64,000 nt of DNA from Ahaetulla prasina (taxonomy: Eukaryota; Chordata; Lepidosauria; Squamata; Colubridae). Made by a program: the position numbers and the translations under genes. The stretch spans positions 160,533,236 to 160,597,235 of the forward strand of contig NC_080539.1 in assembly GCF_028640845.1 (NCBI RefSeq). Reading direction: 5' to 3'. How positions within the stretch are numbered: position 1 is the first letter of the stretch; the number at the start of each line of letters is the position of its first letter. Shown here piece by piece: positions 53,537-64,000 of this stretch. Under the pieces are notes generated by a model. That model saw nothing but the letters and a program-made list of their open reading frames with translations. It did no database searches and was not told where the DNA came from.

Positions 53537-53889
53537 GACATGCTACATCTTCATAGTGGAGGTCAGTCTGCTGCATGTATGGATTGGAGGGGTTTGAAAT
53601 GGCTAATGATGCAGCTGCGGTCTGGCTTCTGGTCCATGGTCGTGTTTCATCATCGGTGTGGGTTTGAGTCTGCTTTCCGCGTGGATGTGTGGTGGTGACA
53701 TGCTGTATGGCACTTGTAAGTGTGGGTCTTGCGTCATTCTTCATGTTAGGGACTCGTTTGTCGATAAGGGCGGGTTTCCAAATGGCTGGTAGGCGGGAGG
53801 TATCATCTCGTTTATTCATGCTGTGTGGGCATTTTTTTTCTCTCGATGGCTTCTCTGATTATTCTGTTGTTAAAGTGTTAAACACTTGT

Positions 53890-54100
53890 TAAAGTGTTCA
53901 GTTTTGGCGATAGTTCTAGTATTTTTTAAGTCAATTTTATGCCCTGTGGCTTTAAGTTGTTGGACCAGGGAAGAAGTTGGTTCCTCTTTTTTGACTGAGT
54001 TCTTATGTTCTTCAATGCGTGCACTTCTTCTGTTGGTTTGTCCAATGTATGTGGTGCTGCAGGCGGTGCATGGGATGTCATATACTCCTTGATTTTCTAA
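53890..54100 (-). pseudogene. Penelope GIY-YIG endonuclease, copy E
   Basis: Minus-strand DNA encodes 'GVYDIPCTA' then 'CSTTYIGQTNRR' and a downstream 'EEHKN'. It is out of frame with RT at about 54108 (an added A after 'PKDK') and broken again near 54005. Confidence 0.85.
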
Positions 54101-54101
54101 C

Positions 54102-55150
54102 TCAATTTTTGTCTTTGGGGTTTCTTAGGATGGTGGATATTTTTCGATTTGTGCAGAATGCTGTCTTGATGTTGTGTTTGTGTTTGTGGAGGATCTCGCT
54201 GATTCTCTCTGTGGTGCCTTTTATGTATAGGAGGAGGGCTTTGCCGTTTTCTTGTTCTCTGTCTTGGATTTTAGTGGGGGTTTCTTTATGGATTAGTTTG
54301 GTAATCTTATTTCTTTGGAATCCATTGGATGTTAGTACGTTAATGAGAGTGTGTAGTTCGGTTTTTAGGTGTTGTTCGTCAGCTAAGCGTTTTGTTCTGG
54401 AGATGAGTGTCTTGGCTATGGAGTTGATCTGTGCTGGGTGGTGGTGTGAGGGTGCGTGCAGATAGCGGTTTGTGTGTGTTTTCTTCTGGTAGATGGAGTG
54501 TCCTAGGGAGCACATTGGATTAGCTTCTGTTTCTATGGTGAATTGTATTTTGGGGTTTAGGCTGTTGAGGTGTTTGAGGAAGTTGTCCAGTTTTTCTTTC
54601 CCATGTGGCCAGATTATGAAGGTGTCGTCTACATATCTGAGCCAGAATTTGGGTTTGTGGTCAGATTTTTCTAGAGCTTGGGTTTCAAAGTGTTCCATGT
54701 AGAGGTTTGCAATGACAGGTGAGAGGGGAGATCCCATGGGTGCTCCTTCTGTTTGTTTGTATTTTGTCCATTATAGATGAAGTATGTGTTGGATAGGCAG
54801 TGATTGGTCAGATCTAGGATGTGCTTGGGGGGGGGGTTATATTTGTTTTGGAAGCCTGTTAAGGCTTCTTTGATTGGCACTTGGGTGAAGAGGGATATGA
54901 CATCGAAGCTCACAAGTAGATCGCTGGGCTGAAAGTTTTGTTTCTTTATGATCTCAATGAACTGGAATGAGTTTTTTACGTGTGAGGTGATGGATTCTGC
55001 ATAGGGCTGTAGTTGTTTGGCGAGAAATTTGGCTAGGTTTTGTAGAGGTGAGCCTATGGAGCTGAATATGGGTCTAAGTGGGATTCCTTCTTTGTGTATC
55101 TTGGGGAGACCATAGAGCTTAGGGCATCTGGATGATTTCTCTCTGGGAAT
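54102..55150 (-). pseudogene. Penelope-like reverse transcriptase, copy E
   Basis: Minus-strand translation, in order: 'KLYGLPKIHKEGIPLRPIFS' (the Penelope LYGLPKIHK hallmark, about 55115-55060), 'QNLAKFLAKQLQPYAESITS', 'SFDVISLFTQVPIKEAL' (motif A), a frameshift near 54750, 'MGSPLSPVIANLYMEHFE', 'FWLRYVDDTFIIWPHGKEKL' (catalytic YVDD), 'NPKIQFTIETEANPMCSLGH', 'TNRYLHAPSHHHPAQINSIA', 'VLTSNGFQRNKITKLIHKET', 'CTNRKISTILRNPKDK'. These elements prime directly on nicked DNA and are related to telomerase. The N-terminus is cut near 55260, where it joins terminal-repeat sequence. Confidence 0.92.
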
Positions 55151-55345
55151 GATTCTTTGCTGGATTTCTTCGCTGATGGGAGAGGCTTTTATTTTGGATC
55201 TAGTGGTTTTTTTCTAGGTAGGTGGTGGGGTCTGTGTTTAGGGGTTTGTATGTTGAGTCTTGGAGAAAACCCAAATAACCAAAGACCTATATACAAACAC
55301 CCGCGAAAACCTCAGAAAACACACATACACACATATATATATATG

Positions 55346-55548
55346 ATGAAATTAAAAAAATTTTTACTACCGGTTCTGTGGGCGTGTCTTTGGGGGCGTG
55401 ATGTGCATTGGTAGGTGTGGCTTGGTGGGCATGGCAGTGGAAGGATATTGCAAATTCTCCATTCCCACCCCACTCTGGGGCCAGGCAGATATGGAATTTG
55501 CTGGTTCTCCGAACTATTTAAAATTTCCGCTACTGGTTCTCTAGAACT

Positions 55549-55635
<87 letters not shown>

Positions 55636-55684
55636 ATCAATCACTCCCATTGCGAACCAGTAAGGTAAGTAGAACCCACGCCTG
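55346..55684 (+). mobile_element. Class-2 hAT element with embedded (CTAT)n
   Basis: 'TTTTTACTACCGGTTCTGTG' to 'CTACTGGTTCTCTAGAACTT' matches 16186-16437. The right terminus 'GTAGAACCCACGCCTG' lies after a (CTAT)n tract (about 55548-55636). The left terminus is altered and no duplication is visible. Confidence 0.75.
55548..55636. repeat. (CTAT)n microsatellite
   Basis: About 21 CTAT units inside the hAT element. Confidence 0.95.
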
Positions 55685-55689
55685 GTGAG

Positions 55690-57184
55690 CATGGTTTTAA
55701 AATTGGGAGAAAATAGATCAAAAATCTGTGCTATGCTCTCAGATGATCTCTAAGAGCTTTACTTTATTGTACACACATACTGGGGAGCCACATAACATCC
55801 AGGAAATACTTTAAAAAGCTTGGTGGCTGCAGGTATATTTTATATCAAAGGCATGCCTCTTTTCATATAAAAGAAGAACAATATGGCTTTTGGGCTGTGG
55901 TTAGTCTTATTGGAAATAGATTTAATTTGTTCATTCCAGGCTCCCAAGGATTGGAATGGTATGCTGAGATATTTGAAGAATGAAGCAGTCTGTGAGGTAA
56001 GAATGTATACAGAAAGCTACAATTTAATCCTTGCAAGGAAAAAAAATCAGGCAACATGGCAGAAATTTGATTTTTAGTTATTAGTTCTGTGTTAACCTTG
56101 ATTTCCTTCAGTCCAATAAGTTAACCATAATTCTAAATTTGCTATACTAGCATAGTGTAATCCCTTCCATTTAGATGGTAGTTAGGAGGAACCAATTCAA
56201 AGGAAGAAACAGACAGAAAACATAATTCAAGAAAAAGCAGGGTTTTATCTTTAAAAGATCAATAATTTCTAAAAAAAGAAGAAGGGAAAACTTGGGAAAC
56301 TGCAAGAACCCTGTGTCTTTAAAGTTAGTCCACTCCCCTCACCCTTTCTTAGAAAACAGGATGCAAATCAGGGGACCCTCAAAAGCTAATGTCAAACAAC
56401 AAATTGAAAAACCAAAAATAGGAAAGAGGTGACTGAGATGCATTTCCTTTTTAAATAACCCACCAATATGGTTCACTGATGATTTTGCTTTTCTTTCTTG
56501 CACTTTGATTTTATTAAAATTTTGATTCTAGGCTGGTTAAGGCTCTGTCAGGTACAGAAAATTGCAGTTTTACCAGATTGGCCTATTTTTGTTTTATTGG
56601 GATGCTAGAACACACCAATAAGGTAGACTTCTACTTGGGATAAAGTGGACTTCCACTTCAGATGGGATGCTTCCAAGCCACACCAAGAGGCAGGATGTAG
56701 GCACTTCCCGTCTTTCATTCACCAAATTCCATCACACCTCCATTTAATTGCCTCTCCCTCTCTCTCCCCCTCTCCTTCCCTCCCTCCCACATGTGTGCGT
56801 TGAAGTGATCTAAGCTCAGTATCTGATCTGCAGCATGGAGCTTCTGTCATTCTTTGCAAAGCTTCAAAATGAATAGGTTAATTTCTGGCTGTAGAGGTAA
56901 TGCTGAATAGACACTTCTCCCACAAAGGCCCCATCTTAATTCCTGGAAGTTCCCTCACCTAGAAATAACTTGAGGTTGTCTCCCACCCTTCCTGATTGAT
57001 TTATAGAGTGACTCTCCTGCTTCCTGCTCAGGGGTGTTTTTATTTTTCCCATGCTGCAGAACAGTTGAAGTGAGACAACCAAGAGGCAGGAGGAAAGTGC
57101 TCACTTAAAAACCAATGTGTGTATTTTAAAAAATGTTCTGCCCTTAGCTGATTGGTGGGGAGAATGGGAAAAGTTTGTGACAAA
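55690..57184. other. Unassigned DNA
   Basis: A CT-rich stretch at 56752-56790. No repeat family or exon recognised. Confidence 0.5.
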
Positions 57185-57189
57185 CTTCT

Positions 57190-57755
57190 TCTAAAACTAA
57201 AATCCTACGGCAACTTCAGACCCCTCCATAATTGGATAACAGCGTTCCTGTCACAGACAACAAATGGTCAAAATAGACAGTGCCCTATCAAATCCTGCTC
57301 CTGTCAATAGCGGTGTTCCCCAAGGCAGCGTTCTAGGACCAACACTCTTCATATTATACATTAACGACCTCTGTGACCATATTATAAGTAAGTGTGTTCT
57401 CTTCGCTGATAATGTTAAACTATTTAACACTACCAACAATACAGCTACCCTTCAAAAAGACCTTGACTTTGTATCGGAATGGTCAAAACTTGGTTACTCC
57501 ATATCTCAACCAGCAAATGCTCTGTCTTACATATTGGAAAAAAGAATCAGAACACTAAATACAAGCTTGATGGACATTACCTTGTTGATGACCCTCACCC
57601 CGTTAAAGACCTTGGCGTTTTCATATCAAATGATCTAAGTGCCAAAGACCACTGCAACTACATCGCAAAAAAGGCTTTAAGAGTTGTAAACTTAATCTTG
57701 CGTAGCTTCTTCTCCAGAAAGATTACACTACTAACCAGAGCATATAAAACATTTG
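57190..57755 (+). pseudogene. CR1/Rex-like LINE reverse transcriptase fragment
   Basis: 'SGVPQGSVLGPTLFILYIND' is the RT motif B region and 'CVLFADNVKLFN' is motif C, where the usual ADD is ADN, a change that would abolish catalysis. After a frameshift near 57480 the second frame reads 'TSKCSVLHIGKKNQ', 'VKDLGVFISNDLSAKDHCNY', 'RSFFSRKITLLTRAYKTFV'. The coding continues after Gypsy element 2. Confidence 0.82.
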
Positions 57756-57945
57756 TGTTATGTATTTATGTTTGTACCTTTAAATATTTGAGCGGGAAAT
57801 CAGCACGTTGCTGATTGGACGAAGCCTCCAAGAGAACTGTATAAAAGGAGAGGTTTTTCTCCCAGCCTGTTGCTGGGTTCACCCTATATTAAAGAGCTGT
57901 TGTCACTACCCTGGTCTCCAGCCTCGTTACTTCCCGAATATAACA
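57756..57945 (+). repeat. 5' LTR of Gypsy element 2
   Basis: 190 bp, TG...CA; GTATAAAAGG near 57839-57848 is the promoter-like box. Confidence 0.95.
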
Positions 57946-57946
57946 T

Positions 57947-57964
57947 TGGCGACGAGGATGGGAT
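57947..57964 (+). promoter_or_regulatory. Primer-binding site, tRNA-Ser(GCU)
   Basis: TGGCGACGAGGATGGGAT begins one base after the LTR and matches the complement of the tRNA-Ser(GCU) 3' end with CCA as I recall it, without mismatch over these 18 bases. Confidence 0.75.
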
Positions 57965-58021
57965 TTCGAGGCTGAGGAGAACCAGAACCGAGCTGAAGCA
58001 CAATAGACCCGAACCCAGCAA

Positions 58022-61000
58022 ATCCAGGGCAGTTACACTCCGCCCGCACCGTTCGACCCGGCTAAGGAGAAATGGGGAACATATATGACCCGTTTTGAAA
58101 GTTTCCTAGAAGCCAACGAACTGCACGGAGTTCCAGATAACCGGAAAAGGGCTTATTTCCTAAGCCACTGCGGTCCGGAGGTCATTGATATCGCGGAAGC
58201 CCTGGCAGAGCCAACGCCGTTGCAGTCGGTGTCGTGGCCAACTTTACAGACTTTACTAAGAAATCACTTCGCACCAACACCGTCCAAGTACGTGCGACGG
58301 TTTGAATTCGGAGAGCGAAGGCAGATGGAGGGCGAGTCCATAGGTGACTACATGGCCGCCCTAAGAAGAGCGTCCAAGGACTGCGGATACCGTGACCTAG
58401 ACGAGGTGCTCCTCGAGCAACTCATCCGAGGGGTCAAAGACATCCGTTTGCGACGACGGCTGCTAGCAAAGAGCAACCTTACACTGGCCAACGCTCTGGA
58501 CGAAGCCAGAGCACATGAAATGTCCTCCCAAGCGGCAGAGACGCTACAGAAGCCGGTCCCACAAAAGGCGAGCGCGAAGGCAACTCCGGTGCACCAGGAG
58601 GAGGTTCAGACCGACTCCGACGGTGAAGACGAGGAAGGGGTCTGCCGCACCGAAAAACGCGACAAAGGGGACCGAGACGAGTGCGGAAGCTGCGGGGGTC
58701 AACACCAGCGCCAACGCTGCAAATTTAAAGACGCGACATGTCGGCGGTGTGGGGAGAAGGGCACCTAGCTCAAGTTTGTCGAGCGCCCACCCTTCCCGCC
58801 GAAAATTCAAATCGGCCAATCAGAGCGCGGAATCGGCAAGGCGACCCGCGATTGGCTCAAACAAAAAAGGCGCGGATTCCAACCAAACAACTGTGGTCAT
58901 AGGCCGCGCCTCGACCAAAGTGGAGAAGAAGATCTTCACCAAGCCAAAAATAGAGGGAGTGCGGTGCCGGCTGGAAGTAGACACGGGATCAGCGATCACC
59001 ATCATGTCCTGGGACACTTTGGCGAAGTCGCTGCCGTCCGTCGCAAAGCGCCACCTGCAAGCACAACGACTACGAGTCCACGACTACCAGGGGAATCGCA
59101 TCCCTGTTCGAGGGACCACCTCCGTCCGAGTCGAGTACGGCCCTCACAAAAAGACCCTGCCCATCACGATCGTCGAAGGAACTCTGCCCAGCCTGTTGGG
59201 GCTAGACTGGTTTCGTGCCCTGGGCATGGGAGTGACTGGCATCTACCAAAGTGACTGTAACCTGAAAGACATTCTCTTTAACGAGTTCGAAGATGTCTTC
59301 AAGGACTGCCTGGGCAAGTACAAGGGGACCCCTATTTCCTTCAACTTAGACCCCCAGGTAGCCCCCATTAGGCTTAAGGCGAGGAGAGTCCCTTTTGCCC
59401 TAAAACCAAAAATCGATAAGGAGCTGGATAAGCTCATTAATCAGGGGATTTTGGTGCCAGTCGACCACGCAAAGTGGGAGACGCCAATCGTCACCCCCAT
59501 CAAACCGGACGGGTCAATTAGAATTTGCGCTGACTACAAGGCGACGCTTAACAAAGCCTTACAGAAAAGCGCTTACCCGGTTCCCGTGGTGCAACACTTA
59601 TTGCACTCTTTGGGGCAAGGGCAAGTCTTTGCAAAGTTAGACTTGGCCCAAGCCTACCAACAACTGCCAGTAGACGCCCGCACAGCCGAAGCCCAAACGA
59701 TTGTGACGCACAGGGGGGCCTTCAAGTGCACCCGATTGCAATTTGGGGTCAGTGTGGCACCAGGGCTGTCCCAAAACCTGATGGAACGACTACTGCAGGG
59801 GCTCCCAGGGGTAGTTCCCTACTTCGATGATGTCCTAATTTCAGGGGAAAACATGGAGGAATTGGGGGAGCGGTTAAGAAAGGTCTTGAGCATTTTCCGG
59901 ACAGCCGGATTAAAAGTCAAGACAAACAAATGCCAGATAGGGGTCGAATCCGTCGATTTCTTGGGCTACCGGATAGACAAGAAAGGAATTCACCCTACTG
60001 AGAGCAAGGTTAAGGCAATTAGGAAGGCTCCAGCGCCCAAAAACAAAGCAGAGCTGCAGGCATTCCTGGATTGGTTAATTTTACGCGGTCTTTTAAAGAA
60101 CAAAGCAACTGCTATGGAACCGCTGCATAGGCTCTTAGGAAAAAATACTGTTTGGTCTTGGGGAAAGTCAGAAAATAGGGCTTTTGAAGCAGTAAAGAAC
60201 CTGCTCTCAAGTGATAGCCTGCTCATCCAATATCACGACTCATTACCCCTAGTGCTGGTTTGCGATGCCTCCCCTTATGGGGTGGGGCTGTACTCAGCCA
60301 TAGACTTCAAACGGCACAGAAGCCCCTATAGCGTTCTACTCTAGAACGATGTCCTCCCCAGAGAGGAACTACAGCCAATTAGACAAAGAAGCACTAGCCA
60401 TTGTGTCAGGGGTCAAAAAATTCCACGAGTATGTCTTTGGGCGGAATTTTGAAATCGTGACTGACCACAGACCGTTACTAGGGATACTGGCTGGCGACCG
60501 CCCAACGCCTGTGGCACTTTCGCCACGCTTGACCCGTTGGACTATATTTCTAGCCGCTTACTCGTACAAGCTGCAGCATCGACCAGGAAAAGAAGTGGGG
60601 CATGCGGACGCGTTAAGCCGATGCCCACTACCCGGGGCAACCGAAGACCCCACTCCGGGGACGCCCGTCCTACTTATTGACTCGTTGGACTCTGGCCCAG
60701 TCACATCAAAGGAAGTGGCTCGGGCATCATACCGGGACATTGTGTTAAGGACTGTACTCGGTTGGGTACAGAGAGGGTGGCCCGCTGCGCCGGGCGAACG
60801 GTTCAAAGAATTTGTTAAAAAACGAGATGAGCTCTCGGCTCAAGGGGGGTGCCTGTTATGGGGTGATCGTGTAATAATTCCTGAGAAGTTAAGGGGAAAG
60901 GTATTGGACCTCCTCCACGAGGGTCACCCAGGGATCGTAAGGATGAAGGGGTTAGCTAGAAGCTATGTATGGTGGCCACTCATGGACGCAGAGATTGCTG

Positions 61001-62109
61001 AGAGGGTAGGGAAATGCCAAGCTTGCCAAGAGTCCAGACCTCTACCCCCAACGGCCCCAGTCAGAGAATGGGAAAAGCCCCAAGGGCCCTGGTCAAGAAT
61101 CCACATTGATTTTGCTGGCCCTTTCCACGGCCAAACATTCCTAGTGGTTGTGGATGCATTTTCCAAATGGTTGGAAATCATAATCATGAAATCCACTACG
61201 GCCGAAGCAGTAATCGCAACTCTGCGCCACCTATTCGCAACTCACGGGTTGCCGGACACTCTGGTGTCCGACAATGGGCCCCAATTCACGGCAGCCCAGT
61301 TTGAAGAATACCTGGCAGAGGAAGGCATCCGACATGCCCTCTCTGCGCCTTTCCACCCTGCGTCGAATGGCCTTGCAGAGCGTTCCGTCCGGAGCGCTAA
61401 GGAGGCATTGTCCAGGCTCAAGCCAGGTGACTGGCAAACAAAAATAGACTTTTTCCTAGCCGTCCAGCACAGAACCCCAAGCACGGCTACCGGGAAAAGC
61501 CCAGCCGAATTACTAATGGGACGCAAACTCCGGTGCCCACTTGACAGACTAAATCCCCATTACACGCCAGAGGGTTATAAGGGGAAACTAGAAAAAACAA
61601 GGGAACTGAGCATAGGTGACCAGGTGTGGGCCCGAAACTATGGGGACGGCCCTAGTTGGTTCGCAGGACAAATAATAAAGATAACCGGCCCAAAATCGTA
61701 TGTAGTAGAGCTACCCGACAACCGAGTGTGGCGGCGCCACATAGATCAGTTAAGGAAACGCATAACTGACCAAATCGAACCAAACGAAACAAATCATGAC
61801 CAATGCCAATTTGAATTCACAGCTGACAATGACCCGGGGGAGGCGCAAGACTTAGCTGAGGTCCCAGAGTTCCAGCGACGCCATCAGGTCCCCGAGGAAA
61901 ACAACAGGGCAAGCTTTAAAAGTAATCCAAGGCCGGATGGCCAAGAAAAAGAGTCGGCCAATAATCCAGAGCCCGTTGGCCCAGAGACAGAGCTGGGAGG
62001 AGAAAAAAGCCCCTCCGATCAGCTCAAAACTCCACCCAGAACTGAACCGCGCAGGTCAGAACGAACTAGGAGACGCCCAGGTTATTTGCGTGACTACGTC
62101 GAAAAATAA
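58022..62109 (+). pseudogene. gag-pol: gag-pol of Gypsy element 2 (start lost, frameshifted)
   Basis: Gag homology starts at 58031 (SYTPPAPFDPAKEKWG) but the codon at the expected start is ATC (58022), with an upstream TAG at 58004; the first in-frame ATG is 58085. Gag runs to the zinc knuckle (CRRCGEKG), where one base is missing near 58757. Protease DTGSA is at 58980. RT has YFDD at 59819-59830. A compensating pair of indels near 60068-60100 garbles about ten residues. A one-base loss near 60288 breaks RNase H after CDASPYGVG. The rest of RNase H, the integrase finger (about 60910-61030) and the full DDE core, including the NGLAER glutamate near 61375, run open to the stop at 62107-62109. 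A GPY/F-like segment precedes a basic C-terminus. Confidence 0.95.
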
Positions 62110-62147
62110 CATGTAAATAGATATGTAAATAGGAACTAGTTTTTTCT

Positions 62148-62160
62148 GGGAGGGGAGGAG
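62148..62160 (+). promoter_or_regulatory. Polypurine tract, Gypsy element 2
   Basis: GGGAGGGGAGGAG abuts the 3' LTR. Confidence 0.9.
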
Positions 62161-62350
62161 TGTTATGTATTTATGTTTGTACCTTTAAATATTTGAGCGG
62201 GAAATCAGCACGTTGCTGATTGGACGAAGCCTCCAAGAGAACTGTATAAAAGGAGAGGTTTTTCTCCCAGCCTGTTGCTGGGTTCACCCTATATTAAAGA
62301 GCTGTTGTCACTACCCTGGTCTCCAGCCTCGTTACTTCCCGAATATAACA
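62161..62350 (+). repeat. 3' LTR of Gypsy element 2
   Basis: 190 bp, identical by eye to the 5' LTR; followed by ATTTG. Confidence 0.95.
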
Positions 62351-62355
62351 ATTTG

Positions 62356-62810
62356 CTAGACCAATTCTTGAATACAGCTCGCCTGTCTGGAACCCATACC
62401 TCATTTCTGACATAAATACAATTGAGCGTGTCCAGAAATATTTTAAAAGAAGAGTTCTCCACTCCTCTGATTACAACAAAATACCTTATGCCACCAGACT
62501 TGAAATCCTGGGTTTAGAAAATTTAGAACTCTGCTGTCTTTGACAGAACCTGAGTTTAACTCATAGAATCATCTGCTACAATGTCCTTCCTGTTGAAGAG
62601 TACTTCAGCTTCAATCGCAACAATACATGAGCACACAATAGATTTAAGCTTAATGTTAACCGTTCCAATCTTGATTGCAGAAAATATGAGTTCAGTAACA
62701 GAGTTGTTAATGCCTGGAATGCACTACCTGACTCTGTGGTCTCTTCCCCAAATCCCCAAAGCTTTAACCAAAGACTATCTACTGTTGACCTCACCCCATT
62801 CCTAAGAGGT
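62356..62810 (+). pseudogene. CR1/Rex-like LINE ORF C-terminus
   Basis: Continues the split ORF: 'RPILEYSSPVWNPYLISDIN', 'TIERVQKYFKRRVLHSSDYN', then stops, then 'NRVVNAWNALPDSVVSSPNP', the conserved C-terminal motif of CR1/Jockey-group ORF2. At least two in-frame stops (near 62540 and 62625). Confidence 0.8.
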
Positions 62811-63005
62811 CTGAAAGGGGCGTGCATAAGTGCACCAGCGTGCCTATCGTTCCTGTCCTAACGTTCCCTTTGGTTGTATCCAATTTGTATGGTTATTTCA
62901 TGCTTGTGCTTATATATATGCTTATATATCGTATAGTTATTTCATGCTTATGCTTATATATACACTGTTGTGACAAATAAATAAATAAATAATAAATAAA
63001 TATCA

Positions 63006-63756
63006 GAAGGTGAGGACTGGAGAGGGGCCAAGATGGATGGCTGTGTGAAATGCTGTCAGGTTGTTTCTCAAAAAAACCAACAGACCTGCTTGCGATCAAC
63101 CTCTCACTCTCATTCCATTCCAGGACTTCTTTGTAGGTCATCTGAATCCCCAGGGTGTGATCTGAATAACAGCTTCCAGTCACCTAATGATTTTATGGGG
63201 TTCATTAATCATAAAGCATTTGGGAAGGGGGGATGTTGAAACAAAAACCCAGAGGAAATGTTGGTCTTCTATGGTCTTTACAAGTCCATTCTTCTAGAAG
63301 CAGGAATTCTAAGTGAGCTTTGATAATTTATGTGGGGTCTGAAGTAGAAAAAAGAATGAAAGAAGGTAGCTGGGAAAATGTAAATCCATTGTTTTTCCCA
63401 CTGTTTCTATATCCATCAGCCAGTGCGATCTTACTGGTCCTTCTATAGTTATTTTTCCTAGAAGTGACTTTAAAAAAGTCCTTTGAAACTTTTCATTCAT
63501 TATGAGCTTTGGATTTTTCTTTCCAAAGTCCCACATCTATCCAACATTTTTAGATTTTGTATTTCTACAATATATGCCATTTCTGTACAAATTCAAACTA
63601 TAAATTATATAAAATTATATTTGAAGACATTCCTTACACACACACACACACGCGCACACACACATATACACACTCTACACCAATGCCAGGCTTGATAACC
63701 AGATTCAATTCTACACTATTTCAAGTTGAATAAACTTAAAAATCAAGAATTAAAAA
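63006..63756. other. Unassigned DNA with (CA)n
   Basis: (CA)n with CG interruptions at about 63636-63664. No repeat family or exon recognised. Confidence 0.5.
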
Positions 63757-63960
63757 TATCATATAGCAATAGCAATTAGACTTATACTGCTTCACAGTGC
63801 TTTACAGCCCTCCTCTAAGCAGTTTACAGAGTCAGCATATTGTCCCCAACAATCTGTGTCCTCTTTCATAATGCAAACAGGAATCATAATAATAATAGCA
63901 CTTAGACTTATATACCACTTCACAGTGCTTTACAGCCCTCTCTAAGCGGTTTACAGAGGC
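63757..63960 (-). mobile_element. Two partial tRNA-SINE 3' tails in tandem
   Basis: 'AGACTTATACTGCTTCACAG' and 'AGACTTATATACCACTTCAC' each begin a copy of the L2-like tail of the SINE at 40953. The first runs to about 63870 and the second to 63958, both 5'-truncated. Confidence 0.75.
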
Positions 63961-64000
63961 TTCTCATCCAGAGTTAATTCTACACAATTTCAAACTGAAT

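Larger units (their letters stand above)
57756..62350 (+). mobile_element. Ty3/Gypsy LTR retrotransposon, element 2
   Basis: 4,595 bp with two 190-bp LTRs that I read as identical, TGTTATG...TATAACA. Perfect 5-bp duplications ATTTG at 57751-57755 and 62351-62355. Same domain order and PBS as element 1 but diverged throughout, so a sister subfamily. No env; only 51 bp separate the pol stop from the 3' LTR. Identical LTRs imply very recent insertion, yet the coding region carries several single-base indels. Confidence 0.97.
57185..63005 (+). mobile_element. CR1/Rex-like LINE, split by Gypsy element 2
   Basis: Left part 57185-57755 and right part 62356-63005, rejoining at ATTTG, the Gypsy duplication. 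Encodes RT and C-terminal domain and ends with 'TGTTGTGACAAATAAATAAA' plus (AAAT)n. It differs from the L2-type LINE elsewhere in the window. I place it in the CR1/Jockey/Rex group without naming a family. Confidence 0.82.

Overview
This 64 kb window looks like non-coding, repeat-dense DNA from a squamate reptile, most likely a snake. I infer this from the repeats: CR1-type LINE 3' ends carrying (AATAG)n tails, Bov-B LINEs, a tRNA-derived SINE ending in CCTTTACCTT (Sauria-SINE type), L2-type LINEs with 'GACTCAGGGCGG' 3' ends, Penelope-like elements and many short hAT elements. I found no host exon, tRNA, rRNA, CRISPR array or bacterial-style operon. All recognisable coding sequence belongs to mobile elements, and most of it is broken.

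Layout. 0-3 kb: a solo LTR and old debris. 3.13-7.71 kb: Ty3/Gypsy element 1, with 188-bp LTRs and TSD GGTGA. 8-18 kb: a cluster of hAT miniature elements, an ERV-like LTR and an L2-type LINE fragment. 18-31 kb: CR1 3' ends with AATAG or ATTCC tails, an L2-type LINE, a three-unit tandem repeat of about 165 bp, SINEs, a palindromic DNA element and a (CTAT)n(CTAC)n tract. 30.5-33.9 kb: a Bov-B LINE interrupted by a second solo LTR and by a 2.45-kb hAT-like element that itself carries a smaller hAT and a 600-bp GA-rich tract. 33.9-39.5 kb: two L2-type LINEs, one with a 426-codon reverse-transcriptase ORF. 45.3-55.3 kb: a Penelope-like complex with alternating orientation, hammerhead-ribozyme-like motifs and GIY-YIG and RT coding; one copy is split by a nearly full-length L2-type LINE. 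57.2-63 kb: a CR1/Rex-like LINE interrupted by Gypsy element 2, with 190-bp LTRs that read as identical and TSD ATTTG.

The genes do not form a host pathway; they are retrotransposition and transposition machinery in decay. The most informative signals are structural. Target-site duplications let the order of nested insertions be read directly. The hAT elements fall into two classes with different target sites. Two Penelope families share a hammerhead-like core with the same extra nucleotide and a loopless ACGU helix III. No new host system was evident.
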